A stretch of 5,339 nt of DNA from an uncultured Ruminococcus sp. (GTDB lineage Bacteria > Bacillota_A > Clostridia > Oscillospirales > Ruminococcaceae): NCBI GenBank assembly GCA_937880065.1, contig CALFMA010000060.1, positions 1-5,339 on the forward strand. Direction: 5' to 3'. Below, piece by piece: positions 1 to 5,297 of this stretch. Under the pieces are notes generated by a model. It was not told where the DNA came from and searched no databases. It saw only the letters and a list, made by a program, of their open reading frames with translations. The first letter of the stretch is position 1. The number at the start of each line of letters is the position of its first letter. The translations under genes and the position numbers were made by a program.

Positions 1-3000
1 TTGACAATATGTCAATTATCTGTACATCATGTGATGAACTTGATGACTGTAACCAATATGAAAATCCCGAGTTCGCAACACCAACTACCACAACTGCAAC
101 TACAACAACAAAACCTAAGACAACTACAACAAAGCCTAAGACAACTACTACAAAGCCAAAGTCCACCACAACTACGTCAACTGCAACAAAGCCTAAGACA
201 ACTACCACACCAACAACGACTACAACACCTCCTGTTGCAACACCTCCTGCTGCAACAAATGAAGTGCAGGTGCTTGGTGAAACTTCCTTTGACTATAAGC
301 TTCTCCCATGGCATTTTGTAAGCAGCAGTCCTGCAAAACAGGATTATAGTGTTGAGGAAGGTGCAGCTCACGTTACAATTCTGACTTCCCGTGGCTATGA
401 CGGCGAGAAGTGGGATCTCCAGTTCAAACACAAAGATCTCAGCTTCAAGAAAGGTCATACATACAAGGTAAGCTTTAAGGCTAAAGCAAGAAGAAGCGGT
501 ATTGAGCTTTGTTCTAAAATAGGAAGTTACAAAGGTGACGAGGAATATTTCGTTGGAAACGGCGATGAATTCCAGATGGGACCACACATGGACGGTCAGT
601 GGGGTAAGGCATTTATTCTGACAACTTCCTATCAGACATTTGAGGGTACATTCACACCTACAAAGGATCTTGAAGATGTTGAATGGGTATTCCAGTATGC
701 TGACGGTACTCAGTACGAAGGCAACACTCAGGACGGTGACGAAATCTGGTTCGATGATATGTCTATTATCTGTACAACCTGTCCCGAAGATACCAATACC
801 TGCGAATACGATAAAACAATAATGTTATATACAGACCGTGACAGTGCGGCAAAGAAAAATCCCGAACAGCTTATGGTTGATGATGAAGTTGTCAACTTTA
901 TCTCTGTAAATCAGCTTGGTTATCTTCCCGAACTTGCAAAGGTTGCAACATTCGGCGATAATGCAGGTTCAATTACTCCAAAATCATCAACAATTAAATT
1001 GGAACATGATAGCTACGACTTTGAACTTGTTGATGTAAATACAGGCAAGGTTGTATATGAGGGCGTTTCAGGCAAGAAGTTCAAGGATGCCGATTCAGGT
1101 GATAATGTGTGCAAACTTGATTTCAGCGAATTTAAAACTCCCGGTGAGTATTATCTCCGCATTGCCGCAACAAACTGGCGTTCATTCAATTTCAGAATTG
1201 CAGATGATATTTACAGCATAGCTGATAGAAATATGCTGACAAATGCGCTTAATCTTTACTATCATAACCGTTCAGGAATTGATATTTTACCTGAATACAT
1301 CACATCAGGTGATCAATCAGAACTTGCCCATAAGGGACTGAATAAGGCAGACAGAGGACATGTTCAGAAAAAATGGGTGAACGGATATAATTCTTCTGAG
1401 GAAGCGTCAAAAACTTATGGTTCATCAACTATCGACATAAACGGCGGCTGGTATAATACAAGCGACTACGGAAAGTCTGTTGTAGGCGGCGGTATGACTG
1501 CTTGGACTCTCATGAATATGTACGAGAGATCACTTCTCAATGAAAAGGCTGCTAAGTTTGACGACGGTTCAGGTCTTGTAGTTGTTCCCGAAAACAAGAA
1601 TGATGTTCCCGAGATTCTTGACGAAGTGGCATATGAGCTTGACTGGATGGCAAAAATGAAAGTTCAGTCAGATGAGCCTACATGGGGTGAATATGCAGGA
1701 CTCTATTATCATATGGTACAGGATAGTGTGAAACAACCGCTTTATCCGCAGCCTGATTATGAATGTGAGCCTGCTGCACGTGTAGTTAAGCCTCCTACGT
1801 TTGCGGCTACATTGAACTATGCTGCTTGTGCTGCACAGGCTGCAAGACTCTGGGCTCCTTACGATGCAGAAAAGGCTGCGAACTATCTCAACAGTGCTGT
1901 TGAAGCATATGAAGCATATCAGAAGCACTATTATGAGTATGATGATGCTCAAAAAATACATCCTGAATATCAAATGAGTACTACAGCTGAGGAACTTCGT
2001 GAGGATTCACTCTATGCTCCTATGATGCATTATAAGGGCGGTGAGGCTTACGGTGATAACAATGTAACAGACGAAGCATACTGGGCAGCTTGTGAAATTT
2101 TCGTATCAGCTTCAAGAATGGATGCAGGCAAACTTGCTAATAGGTATCTTAGCGAGCTTGCTAAATACGAGAATGCATTCAAGATTCCAACAGAAGTTAT
2201 TGAACCATATCCGGGAATGCTTCACCAGGAAGTAAATTCTTCACTTAACTGGCGTGATACCGGTGCAGCAGGTACACTTACACTTGCACTTAACAGCGAC
2301 CTTCTCCCCGATTACACAGCAAAGGATGTAAATGATGCAATTGTTGCAGCTGCTGATAAGTATATTGAAATTCAGCAGAATCAGGGCTATGGCATACCAT
2401 ATAAAATTACAGACAAGGGTTATAACGATCCAAATGGTTTAGCTCCGCATATTGAGATTAAAGGATACAGAAAAGGTTCAAATGCTATTGCTTTAAATAA
2501 CGCACTTATTATGGCTTACGCTTACGATATTACCGATAAGGCAGGCTATATCAACGGTGCCGCACAGACTCTTGACTATCTCCTCGGAACTAACTCGATG
2601 TCATTCTCATATATCACAGGATATGGTAATTATGGCGTACAGAATCCTCATCATAAGTACTGGCTGAATGAAATTTATCATACATTACCAATGGCTCCCG
2701 ATGGAATTCTTGTAGGCGGTGCAAGTGCTGAACTTACAGATTATCTACGTCATTTAGGATTTGACCCCCTTGCTTATGATAATCCGTCACAGAGATGTTA
2801 TGCTGACTCATGGGAGGCATATTCAGCAAATGGAACTAACCTTGAATGGAATGCACCATTTGCATGGGTTCTCTCATTCGTACAGGACGAGGCAGCTGAT
2901 GTTGTTAATTCAGAGGATAAGCCTACCGATAAGATGACATTGGCAGGCGACGCAAATAATGACGGCATTATTTCAATTGCAGATGCTTCAGCAATTTTCC

Positions 3001-3191
3001 AGACACTCTGCAACCCCGATAAGTATGTACTTTCTGCGGAAGGTAAGCTTAATGCCGATGTTATTGACAATGGCGGCGGACTTTCAGTTTCAGATGCTCT
3101 TGCAATTCAGGCGGTTGACGCTAAGCTTATCGACAGCAAGTCACTTCCTATTACACAGGCTGAATACGAAAAAGCAGTTTCAGCTAAATAA
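1..3191 (+). CDS. Modular GH9-family glycoside hydrolase with CBM4/9-like modules and C-terminal dockerin (5'-partial, possibly catalytically impaired)
   Basis: This is a secreted, scaffold-bound plant cell-wall polysaccharide protein whose N-terminus lies outside the window. Residues are numbered from the ATG at position 9, but that ATG is internal: the frame is open to base 1, and the codons before it read (F)DNM, matching FDDM at residues 248-251. Domains are the last strand of one CBM (to about 14), a Thr/Lys/Pro linker (24-83), a CBM4/9-like module (about 88-258), an Ig-like CelD_N domain (about 297-397, FISVNQLGY), a GH9 (alpha/alpha)6 domain (about 400-962) and a dockerin (about 979-1045). 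GH9 hallmarks include GGWYNTSDYGK (479-489), PEILDEVAYELDWM, ITGYGNYG with NPHHK (879-883) and YSANGTNLEWNAPF (938-951). The expected acid Glu is Gly942, the first Asp of DAGD is Asn483 and the Arg of HHR is Lys883; the base-equivalent Asp486 is kept. The frame is otherwise intact. Family assignment is firm; activity and substrate are uncertain. Confidence 0.93.
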   Translation, partial: DNMSIICTSCDELDDCNQYENPEFATPTTTTATTTTKPKTTTTKPKTTTTKPKSTTTTSTATKPKTTTTPTTTTTPPVATPPAATNEVQVLGETSFDYKLLPWHFVSSSPAKQDYSVEEGAAHVTILTSRGYDGEKWDLQFKHKDLSFKKGHTYKVSFKAKARRSGIELCSKIGSYKGDEEYFVGNGDEFQMGPHMDGQWGKAFILTTSYQTFEGTFTPTKDLEDVEWVFQYADGTQYEGNTQDGDEIWFDDMSIICTTCPEDTNTCEYDKTIMLYTDRDSAAKKNPEQLMVDDEVVNFISVNQLGYLPELAKVATFGDNAGSITPKSSTIKLEHDSYDFELVDVNTGKVVYEGVSGKKFKDADSGDNVCKLDFSEFKTPGEYYLRIAATNWRSFNFRIADDIYSIADRNMLTNALNLYYHNRSGIDILPEYITSGDQSELAHKGLNKADRGHVQKKWVNGYNSSEEASKTYGSSTIDINGGWYNTSDYGKSVVGGGMTAWTLMNMYERSLLNEKAAKFDDGSGLVVVPENKNDVPEILDEVAYELDWMAKMKVQSDEPTWGEYAGLYYHMVQDSVKQPLYPQPDYECEPAARVVKPPTFAATLNYAACAAQAARLWAPYDAEKAANYLNSAVEAYEAYQKHYYEYDDAQKIHPEYQMSTTAEELREDSLYAPMMHYKGGEAYGDNNVTDEAYWAACEIFVSASRMDAGKLANRYLSELAKYENAFKIPTEVIEPYPGMLHQEVNSSLNWRDTGAAGTLTLALNSDLLPDYTAKDVNDAIVAAADKYIEIQQNQGYGIPYKITDKGYNDPNGLAPHIEIKGYRKGSNAIALNNALIMAYAYDITDKAGYINGAAQTLDYLLGTNSMSFSYITGYGNYGVQNPHHKYWLNEIYHTLPMAPDGILVGGASAELTDYLRHLGFDPLAYDNPSQRCYADSWEAYSANGTNLEWNAPFAWVLSFVQDEAADVVNSEDKPTDKMTLAGDANNDGIISIADASAIFQTLCNPDKYVLSAEGKLNADVIDNGGGLSVSDALAIQAVDAKLIDSKSLPITQAEYEKAVSAK
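3..50 (+). other. C-terminal end of an upstream CBM copy (module cut by window edge)
   Basis: The residues DNMSIICTSC followed by an acidic stretch and a third Cys repeat the end of the downstream CBM, DDMSIICTTC (residues 249-258), which is also followed by acidic residues and a Cys. The two bases before the first full codon are TT, consistent with TTT (Phe) as in the FDDM copy. The protein therefore carries at least two related CBMs. The copies differ at synonymous sites, so this is an old duplication and not a recent one. Confidence 0.75.
78..257 (+). repeat. Thr/Lys/Pro-rich linker with TKPKTTT repeats
   Basis: This encodes a 60-residue low-complexity linker (residues 24-83) between two CBMs. 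At 108-170 it contains three tandem 21-bp units encoding TKPKTTT, TKPKTTT and TKPKSTT. A fourth TKPKTTT sits at 186-206 after a TSTA interruption, and a Thr/Pro tail follows. Such linkers are typical of secreted ruminococcal cellulases: extended, flexible and probably O-glycosylated. The repeats are in frame and imperfect, so they are coding repeats and not an RNA or CRISPR element. Confidence 0.85.
270..782 (+). other. CBM4/9-like carbohydrate-binding module (domain within the GH9 protein)
   Basis: Residues about 88-258 look like a beta-sandwich galactose-binding-like module. The segment WDLQFKHKDLSFKKGHTYKV followed by SFKAKA is the usual core of CBM4/9 (W-x-[IL]-Q near the start of a strand, then GHTYxVSFKAKA). 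Late strands are TFEGTFTP and WVFQYADGTQY, and the module ends in DEIWFDDMSI. A CxxC plus third Cys (C255, C258, C265) follows directly and may form a disulfide or an interdomain staple. Ligand specificity cannot be read from the sequence. Confidence 0.7.
2943..3152 (+). other. C-terminal type-I-like dockerin (R. flavefaciens style)
   Basis: This domain docks the enzyme to a scaffoldin cohesin in the cellulosome. The first calcium loop, DANNDGIISIAD (residues 981-992), is canonical, with D1, N3, D5, S9 and D12, and is followed by the helix ASAIFQTLCN. The second loop, DVIDNGGGLSVSD (1017-1029), is one residue longer, followed by the helix ALAIQAVDAKL. This asymmetric pattern is what I recall for R. 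flavefaciens dockerins, where the middle of the second loop usually reads GDG; here it is GGG, so one acidic residue is missing. The protein runs on to residue 1060. Confidence 0.88.
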
Positions 3192-3221
3192 TTTTTCAAT
3201 ACCCTGACAATAAGATTTTAT

Positions 3222-3264
3222 AAAAGAACTCCTGCCGAGAATTGATTTTCGGCAGGAGTTTTTT
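3222..3264. terminator. Bidirectional Rho-independent terminator between convergent genes
   Basis: A perfect 12-bp stem pairs AACTCCTGCCGA (3227-3238) with TCGGCAGGAGTT (3249-3260), and inner pairs can extend it. It is followed by a T-run (3259-3264) for the plus-strand GH9 transcript. It is preceded by AAAA (3222-3225), which gives a short U-run for the minus-strand operon. The hairpin begins 36 nt after the GH9 stop codon and lies 14 nt beyond the yjbQ stop codon, so one element serves both genes. Confidence 0.92.
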
Positions 3265-3274
3265 AGATGTTCAT

Positions 3275-3664
3275 TTATAAGGTTTTTACGTAGAATTTTC
3301 TGTTTCTCGGCCCGTCAAATTCGCAGAAATAAACGTCCTGCCAAGTGCCGAGGAGAGGTCTGCCGCCTTTGATAATTATGGTTTCGCTTGCTCCTATGGC
3401 GGAAGATTTTATATGTGCGTCGGAATTGCCCTCGCAATGCTGAAATTCGCTTAAATCAGGGAAAAATTTATCCATTCCCTTGATGAAATCCGATTTCACA
3501 TCGGGGTCGGCATTTTCATTTATGGTAATTGCCGCTGTTGTATGAGGACAGAAAACCACGCATATTCCCTCAAGAATTCCGCTTTCCTTGATAGCCTCCT
3601 CAACTTCAGCTGTGATGTTGATAAGTCCCTGTGCAGGGGTTTTAAGTTCAAATGTAAAAAGCAT
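3275..3664 (-). CDS. yjbQ: YjbQ/UPF0047 family protein
   Basis: This 129-residue protein is full length for the UPF0047/YjbQ family of small cytosolic metal-binding beta-barrel proteins. Some members show weak thiamin-phosphate synthase activity, hence the common name secondary thiamine-phosphate synthase; the physiological role is not settled. Family motifs present are CPHTTAAITINENADPDV (residues 39-56), HCEGNSDAHIKSS (76-88) and LGTWQDVYFCEFDGPRNRK (105-123). His41, His76 and His84 are the probable metal ligands. The ATG overlaps the nth stop codon by one base (TAATG), and a strong GGAGGG ribosome binding site lies 8 nt upstream inside the end of nth, so the two genes should be co-transcribed and translationally coupled. 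It is the last gene of the operon. No truncation is seen. Confidence 0.93.
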   Translation of the reverse strand: MLFTFELKTPAQGLINITAEVEEAIKESGILEGICVVFCPHTTAAITINENADPDVKSDFIKGMDKFFPDLSEFQHCEGNSDAHIKSSAIGASETIIIKGGRPLLGTWQDVYFCEFDGPRNRKFYVKTL

Positions 3665-4302
3665 TATTTATTCCCTCCGTTATAATATTTGCAGAAGTAA
3701 TTCAATGGACAGTCGCCGCATTTCGGCTTTCTTGCGTTGCATATATCCCTGCCGAATTCCACAATCTGATGACAGAAATGACTGGATTTTTCGGGAGGAA
3801 TAAGCTTTATCAAATCCTTTTCAACCTTTGCAGGCTCTTTGTTTTTCGTAAGTCCAAGCCGCCCCGTTATGCGTATACAATGGGTATCCGTTACAATTGC
3901 AGGCTTGCCGAAAATATCACCCAGCATAAGATTAGCCGTTTTTCTGCCAATTCCCGAAAGTGTCAGCAGTTCCTCCATAGTGTCGGGAACTTCTCCCCCG
4001 AAATTGTTTATAAGCTGCCCTGCCATTTCCTTGATGCTTTTTGCTTTAGTGTGATAAAATCCGCAGGGCTTAACGTCCTGTTCGAGTTCCTCAATATCGG
4101 CATTGGCAAAGGCTTCAAGGCTGGGATATTTCTTGAAAAGTGTCTTTGTAACGATGTTTACCCTTGCATCGGTGCATTGTGCCGCAAGTCTTGCCCCAAT
4201 CATCAGTTCATAGGGCTTTGTGTAGTCGAGGGAGCATTTCACATCGGGGTAAATTTTTTGCAATTCCTCACAGGCAAGCTTTGCTATTTCTTTTTTCGTC
4301 AA
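3664..4302 (-). CDS. nth: Endonuclease III (DNA glycosylase/AP lyase)
   Basis: This base-excision repair enzyme removes oxidised pyrimidines and cleaves the abasic site by beta-elimination. The 212-residue length matches bacterial Nth. The N-terminal motif LMIGARLAAQCTD (residues 33-45) corresponds to the usual LIAVxLSAQxTD. The helix-hairpin-helix LSGIGRKTANLML (115-127) contains the catalytic Lys121, and TDTHCIRITGRLGL (138-151) contains the catalytic Asp139; these match K120 and D138 of the E. coli enzyme. The C-terminal 4Fe-4S ligands C188-x6-C195-x2-C198-x5-C204 are complete. The start is TTG, chosen because AAAGGAGG lies 9 nt upstream and the product begins MTKKEIAKLACEELQ. The gene overlaps the end of the upstream membrane-protein gene by 35 nt and yjbQ by 1 nt. 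All catalytic and cluster residues are present, so it should be active. Confidence 0.97.
   Translation of the reverse strand: MTKKEIAKLACEELQKIYPDVKCSLDYTKPYELMIGARLAAQCTDARVNIVTKTLFKKYPSLEAFANADIEELEQDVKPCGFYHTKAKSIKEMAGQLINNFGGEVPDTMEELLTLSGIGRKTANLMLGDIFGKPAIVTDTHCIRITGRLGLTKNKEPAKVEKDLIKLIPPEKSSHFCHQIVEFGRDICNARKPKCGDCPLNYFCKYYNGGNK
3673..3678 (-). promoter_or_regulatory. Ribosome binding site of yjbQ
   Basis: GGAGGG on the minus strand lies 8 nt before the ATG at 3664, within the final codons of nth. It fixes the yjbQ start. Confidence 0.85.
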
Positions 4303-4654
4303 GACTTTCAGCCTCCTTTCGGCGTAAATTCAATATATCGTCATAGATTACATACATTTTCTGAACGGTATTTTCAAGAAAATAATAGTGCTTTATGTAA
4401 AATCCAAGCAGCACAATAATTATGACTACAAGGAGCATAAGCGCAGGATTTTCGGTAAATAAAAAGGTGCAGATGAAAATTGAAAGGACAATTGCAAACA
4501 GCATTGTCACGAGGAAGTGAACGAGCCTTTCGTGCTGCATAAAGGCGATTTTGTCCTTATGCTCCAGAAGAATTTCTTCCAGTTCGGCTTTATCGGCATA
4601 ATTTCTCAGCCGTTTATTTGTTTCTTCCATATATTTTTTCAGATATTCAGTCAT
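4268..4654 (-). CDS. Hypothetical two-helix membrane protein
   Basis: I do not recognise a family for this 128-residue protein. It has a charged, helix-prone N-terminus (about residues 3-44, rich in Lys, Glu and Arg and plausibly a short coiled coil). Two hydrophobic segments follow, about 45-66 (VHFLVTMLFAIVLSIFICTF region) and 70-87 (PALMLLVVIIIVLLGFYI), joined by a very short FTENP turn. The charged C-terminus (about 94-128) contains NLRRKEAESLDEKR. A helical hairpin with both termini in the cytoplasm is likely. The start at 4654 is chosen over an in-frame ATG at 4726 because an AAAGGCGGTGG ribosome binding site precedes it and the promoter -10/-35 lies inside the longer version. It is the first gene of the operon, and its 3' end overlaps nth by 35 nt. 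A link to DNA repair is not supported beyond co-transcription. Confidence 0.8.
   Translation of the reverse strand: MTEYLKKYMEETNKRLRNYADKAELEEILLEHKDKIAFMQHERLVHFLVTMLFAIVLSIFICTFLFTENPALMLLVVIIIVLLGFYIKHYYFLENTVQKMYVIYDDILNLRRKEAESLDEKRNSKACL
4312..4319 (-). promoter_or_regulatory. Strong ribosome binding site deciding the TTG start of nth
   Basis: AAAGGAGG on the minus strand lies 9 nt before TTG at 4302-4300, and no ATG sits at a suitable distance. The site lies within the last codons of the upstream gene, so nth can be initiated independently of the overlap. Confidence 0.85.
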
Positions 4655-4658
4655 TTTA

Positions 4659-4669
4659 CCACCGCCTTT
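4659..4669 (-). promoter_or_regulatory. Ribosome binding site of the membrane-protein gene
   Basis: The purine-rich AAAGGCGGTGG lies just before ATG at 4654. It starts at or within a base or two of the transcription start predicted from the promoter, so the leader would be only about 15 nt long. Confidence 0.6.
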
Positions 4670-4675
4670 ACTTAT

Positions 4676-4704
4676 ATTATACATCATTATGCCGAAAATG
4701 TAAA
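4676..4704 (-). promoter_or_regulatory. Sigma-A-type promoter of the membrane protein-nth-yjbQ operon
   Basis: On the minus strand, TTTACA (4704-4699) and TATAAT (4681-4676) are separated by 17 bp. The -10 is perfect and the -35 has one mismatch to TTGACA. The expected transcription start is near 4669, some 15 nt before the ATG. No other convincing promoter was seen within the operon. Confidence 0.8.
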
Positions 4705-4799
4705 GAGCATAAATTTCAATAGTCAATTCTTGCTATATAGCCAACAACTTACCACTTTTTGCTGATTTTCACAAAATTCATAAAAAATTTTAAATGTTG

Positions 4800-4828
4800 T
4801 TGACATTATATATTTTATATATTATAAT
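4800..4828 (+). promoter_or_regulatory. Perfect-consensus sigma-A promoter of the N-terminal-dockerin gene
   Basis: TTGACA (4800-4805), a 17-bp spacer and TATAAT (4823-4828) match the housekeeping consensus exactly. The A/T-rich run at about 4770-4795 could act as an UP element. The expected start near 4835 gives a leader of about 70 nt before the ATG at 4905. Confidence 0.85.
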
Positions 4829-4835
4829 ATAATCA

Positions 4836-4851
4836 GATAGGAATATCTATC
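4836..4851 (+). repeat. Short inverted repeat at the predicted transcript 5' end
   Basis: GATAG (4836-4840) and CTATC (4847-4851) flank a 6-nt loop directly at the predicted transcription start. It could be a weak 5' hairpin on the mRNA or a small operator half-site pair. With 5 bp in A/T-rich DNA, chance is a real alternative. Confidence 0.3.
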
Positions 4852-4889
4852 AGGAAATGACAATTTACAGGCATTTACACGACACAATC

Positions 4890-4896
4890 AAGGGGG
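4890..4896 (+). promoter_or_regulatory. Ribosome binding site of the N-terminal-dockerin gene
   Basis: AAGGGGG lies 8 nt before ATG at 4905 and sets the start. The upstream in-frame ATG at 4857 has only an AGGA one base away, which is too close to work well. Confidence 0.8.
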
Positions 4897-4904
4897 TTAT
4901 TAAA

Positions 4905-5297
4905 ATGAAAAAAAGCGTATTCAAAAAATTCGTCACCTGCACTTTATCGGCAATCCTTGCAGCATCATCTCTTCCCGCAACAGCAGGAATTGCCGCAAAT
5001 ACCGCTGATTCAGCAGCCGCAGTCAGCGCTGTATCCGTAAAATCTGCCAAAGCTCAAATCAGGGGTGACATTGACGGAAACGGCAAAATCAACGTATTCG
5101 ACCTTATCCAAATGAGAAAAATATTCGTTGACCTTACAGCTGATAATTCAGCTATAAGCGGTGCCGACATTGATGGAAACGGAAAAATCGCAATCAATGA
5201 CCTTGTTATGCTTGCAGGCTATGTTGTGGGAAAATTCAGCAGTTTCTCTGACGGCTATGCAACTACTACTACCACAGCCACAACCACAAAAAGCTGA
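4905..5297 (+). CDS. Secreted protein with N-terminal dockerin and Thr-rich linker, ended early by TGA (probably interrupted)
   Basis: The 130-residue product starts with a Sec signal peptide: MKKSVFKKF, a hydrophobic stretch VTCTLSAILAASSLPATA, and likely cleavage near residues 27-30. A short Ala/Ser/Val-rich spacer (about 31-50) is followed by a type-I dockerin (about 53-111). Its two calcium loops are DIDGNGKINVFD (55-66; D1, D3, N5, N9, D12) and DIDGNGKIAIND (88-99; D1, D3, N5, D12, with Ala at position 9). Then comes SFSDGYATTTTTATTTKS, the start of a linker that normally leads to a catalytic or binding module. A TGA stops it there, but the same frame continues as PATGTPTPFENSQT to the window end. 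It may be a nonsense-interrupted larger enzyme, a genuine minimal dockerin protein, or an artefact of a sequence junction. The promoter and ribosome binding site are excellent, so expression is likely. Confidence 0.8.
   Translation: MKKSVFKKFVTCTLSAILAASSLPATAGIAANTADSAAAVSAVSVKSAKAQIRGDIDGNGKINVFDLIQMRKIFVDLTADNSAISGADIDGNGKIAINDLVMLAGYVVGKFSSFSDGYATTTTTATTTKS

Noticed and set aside
9..11. ATG at position 9 as the true start of the GH9 protein
   Set aside because: The frame is open upstream, there is no ribosome binding site or signal peptide, and the first residues match the inside of a CBM.
108..206. Possible CRISPR or tandem-repeat array
   Set aside because: The 21-bp units are contiguous, in frame and encode TKPKTTT. 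There are no unique spacers.
1..321. Gln/Leu-rich 106-codon ORF from the TTG at position 1
   Set aside because: It is a frame shift of the Thr/Lys linker (ACA read as CAA or CAG-like codons). It has no ribosome binding site and lies wholly within the GH9 reading frame.
177..587. Minus-strand 136-codon ORF with a Cys-rich tail
   Set aside because: It is antisense to the linker and CBM. The Cys/Arg-rich end is only the complement of Thr codons.
1668..1973. Minus-strand hydrophobic 101-codon ORF
   Set aside because: It lies inside the GH9 domain on the opposite strand, has no ribosome binding site, and its composition is a shadow of the coding strand.
3769..4419. Plus-strand 216-codon ORF opposite nth
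   Set aside because: It is antisense to nth, whose catalytic and cluster motifs are unambiguous. The translation has no domain character and no convincing start signals.
4655..4726. Upstream ATG at 4726 extending the membrane protein by 24 residues
   Set aside because: The promoter -35 and -10 lie inside this extension, and a good ribosome binding site precedes the ATG at 4654.
4857..4904. Upstream ATG at 4857 extending the dockerin protein by 16 residues
   Set aside because: The nearest AGGA is one base away, and the extension would bury the typical MKKSVFKKF signal-peptide start, which has AAGGGGG at 8 nt.
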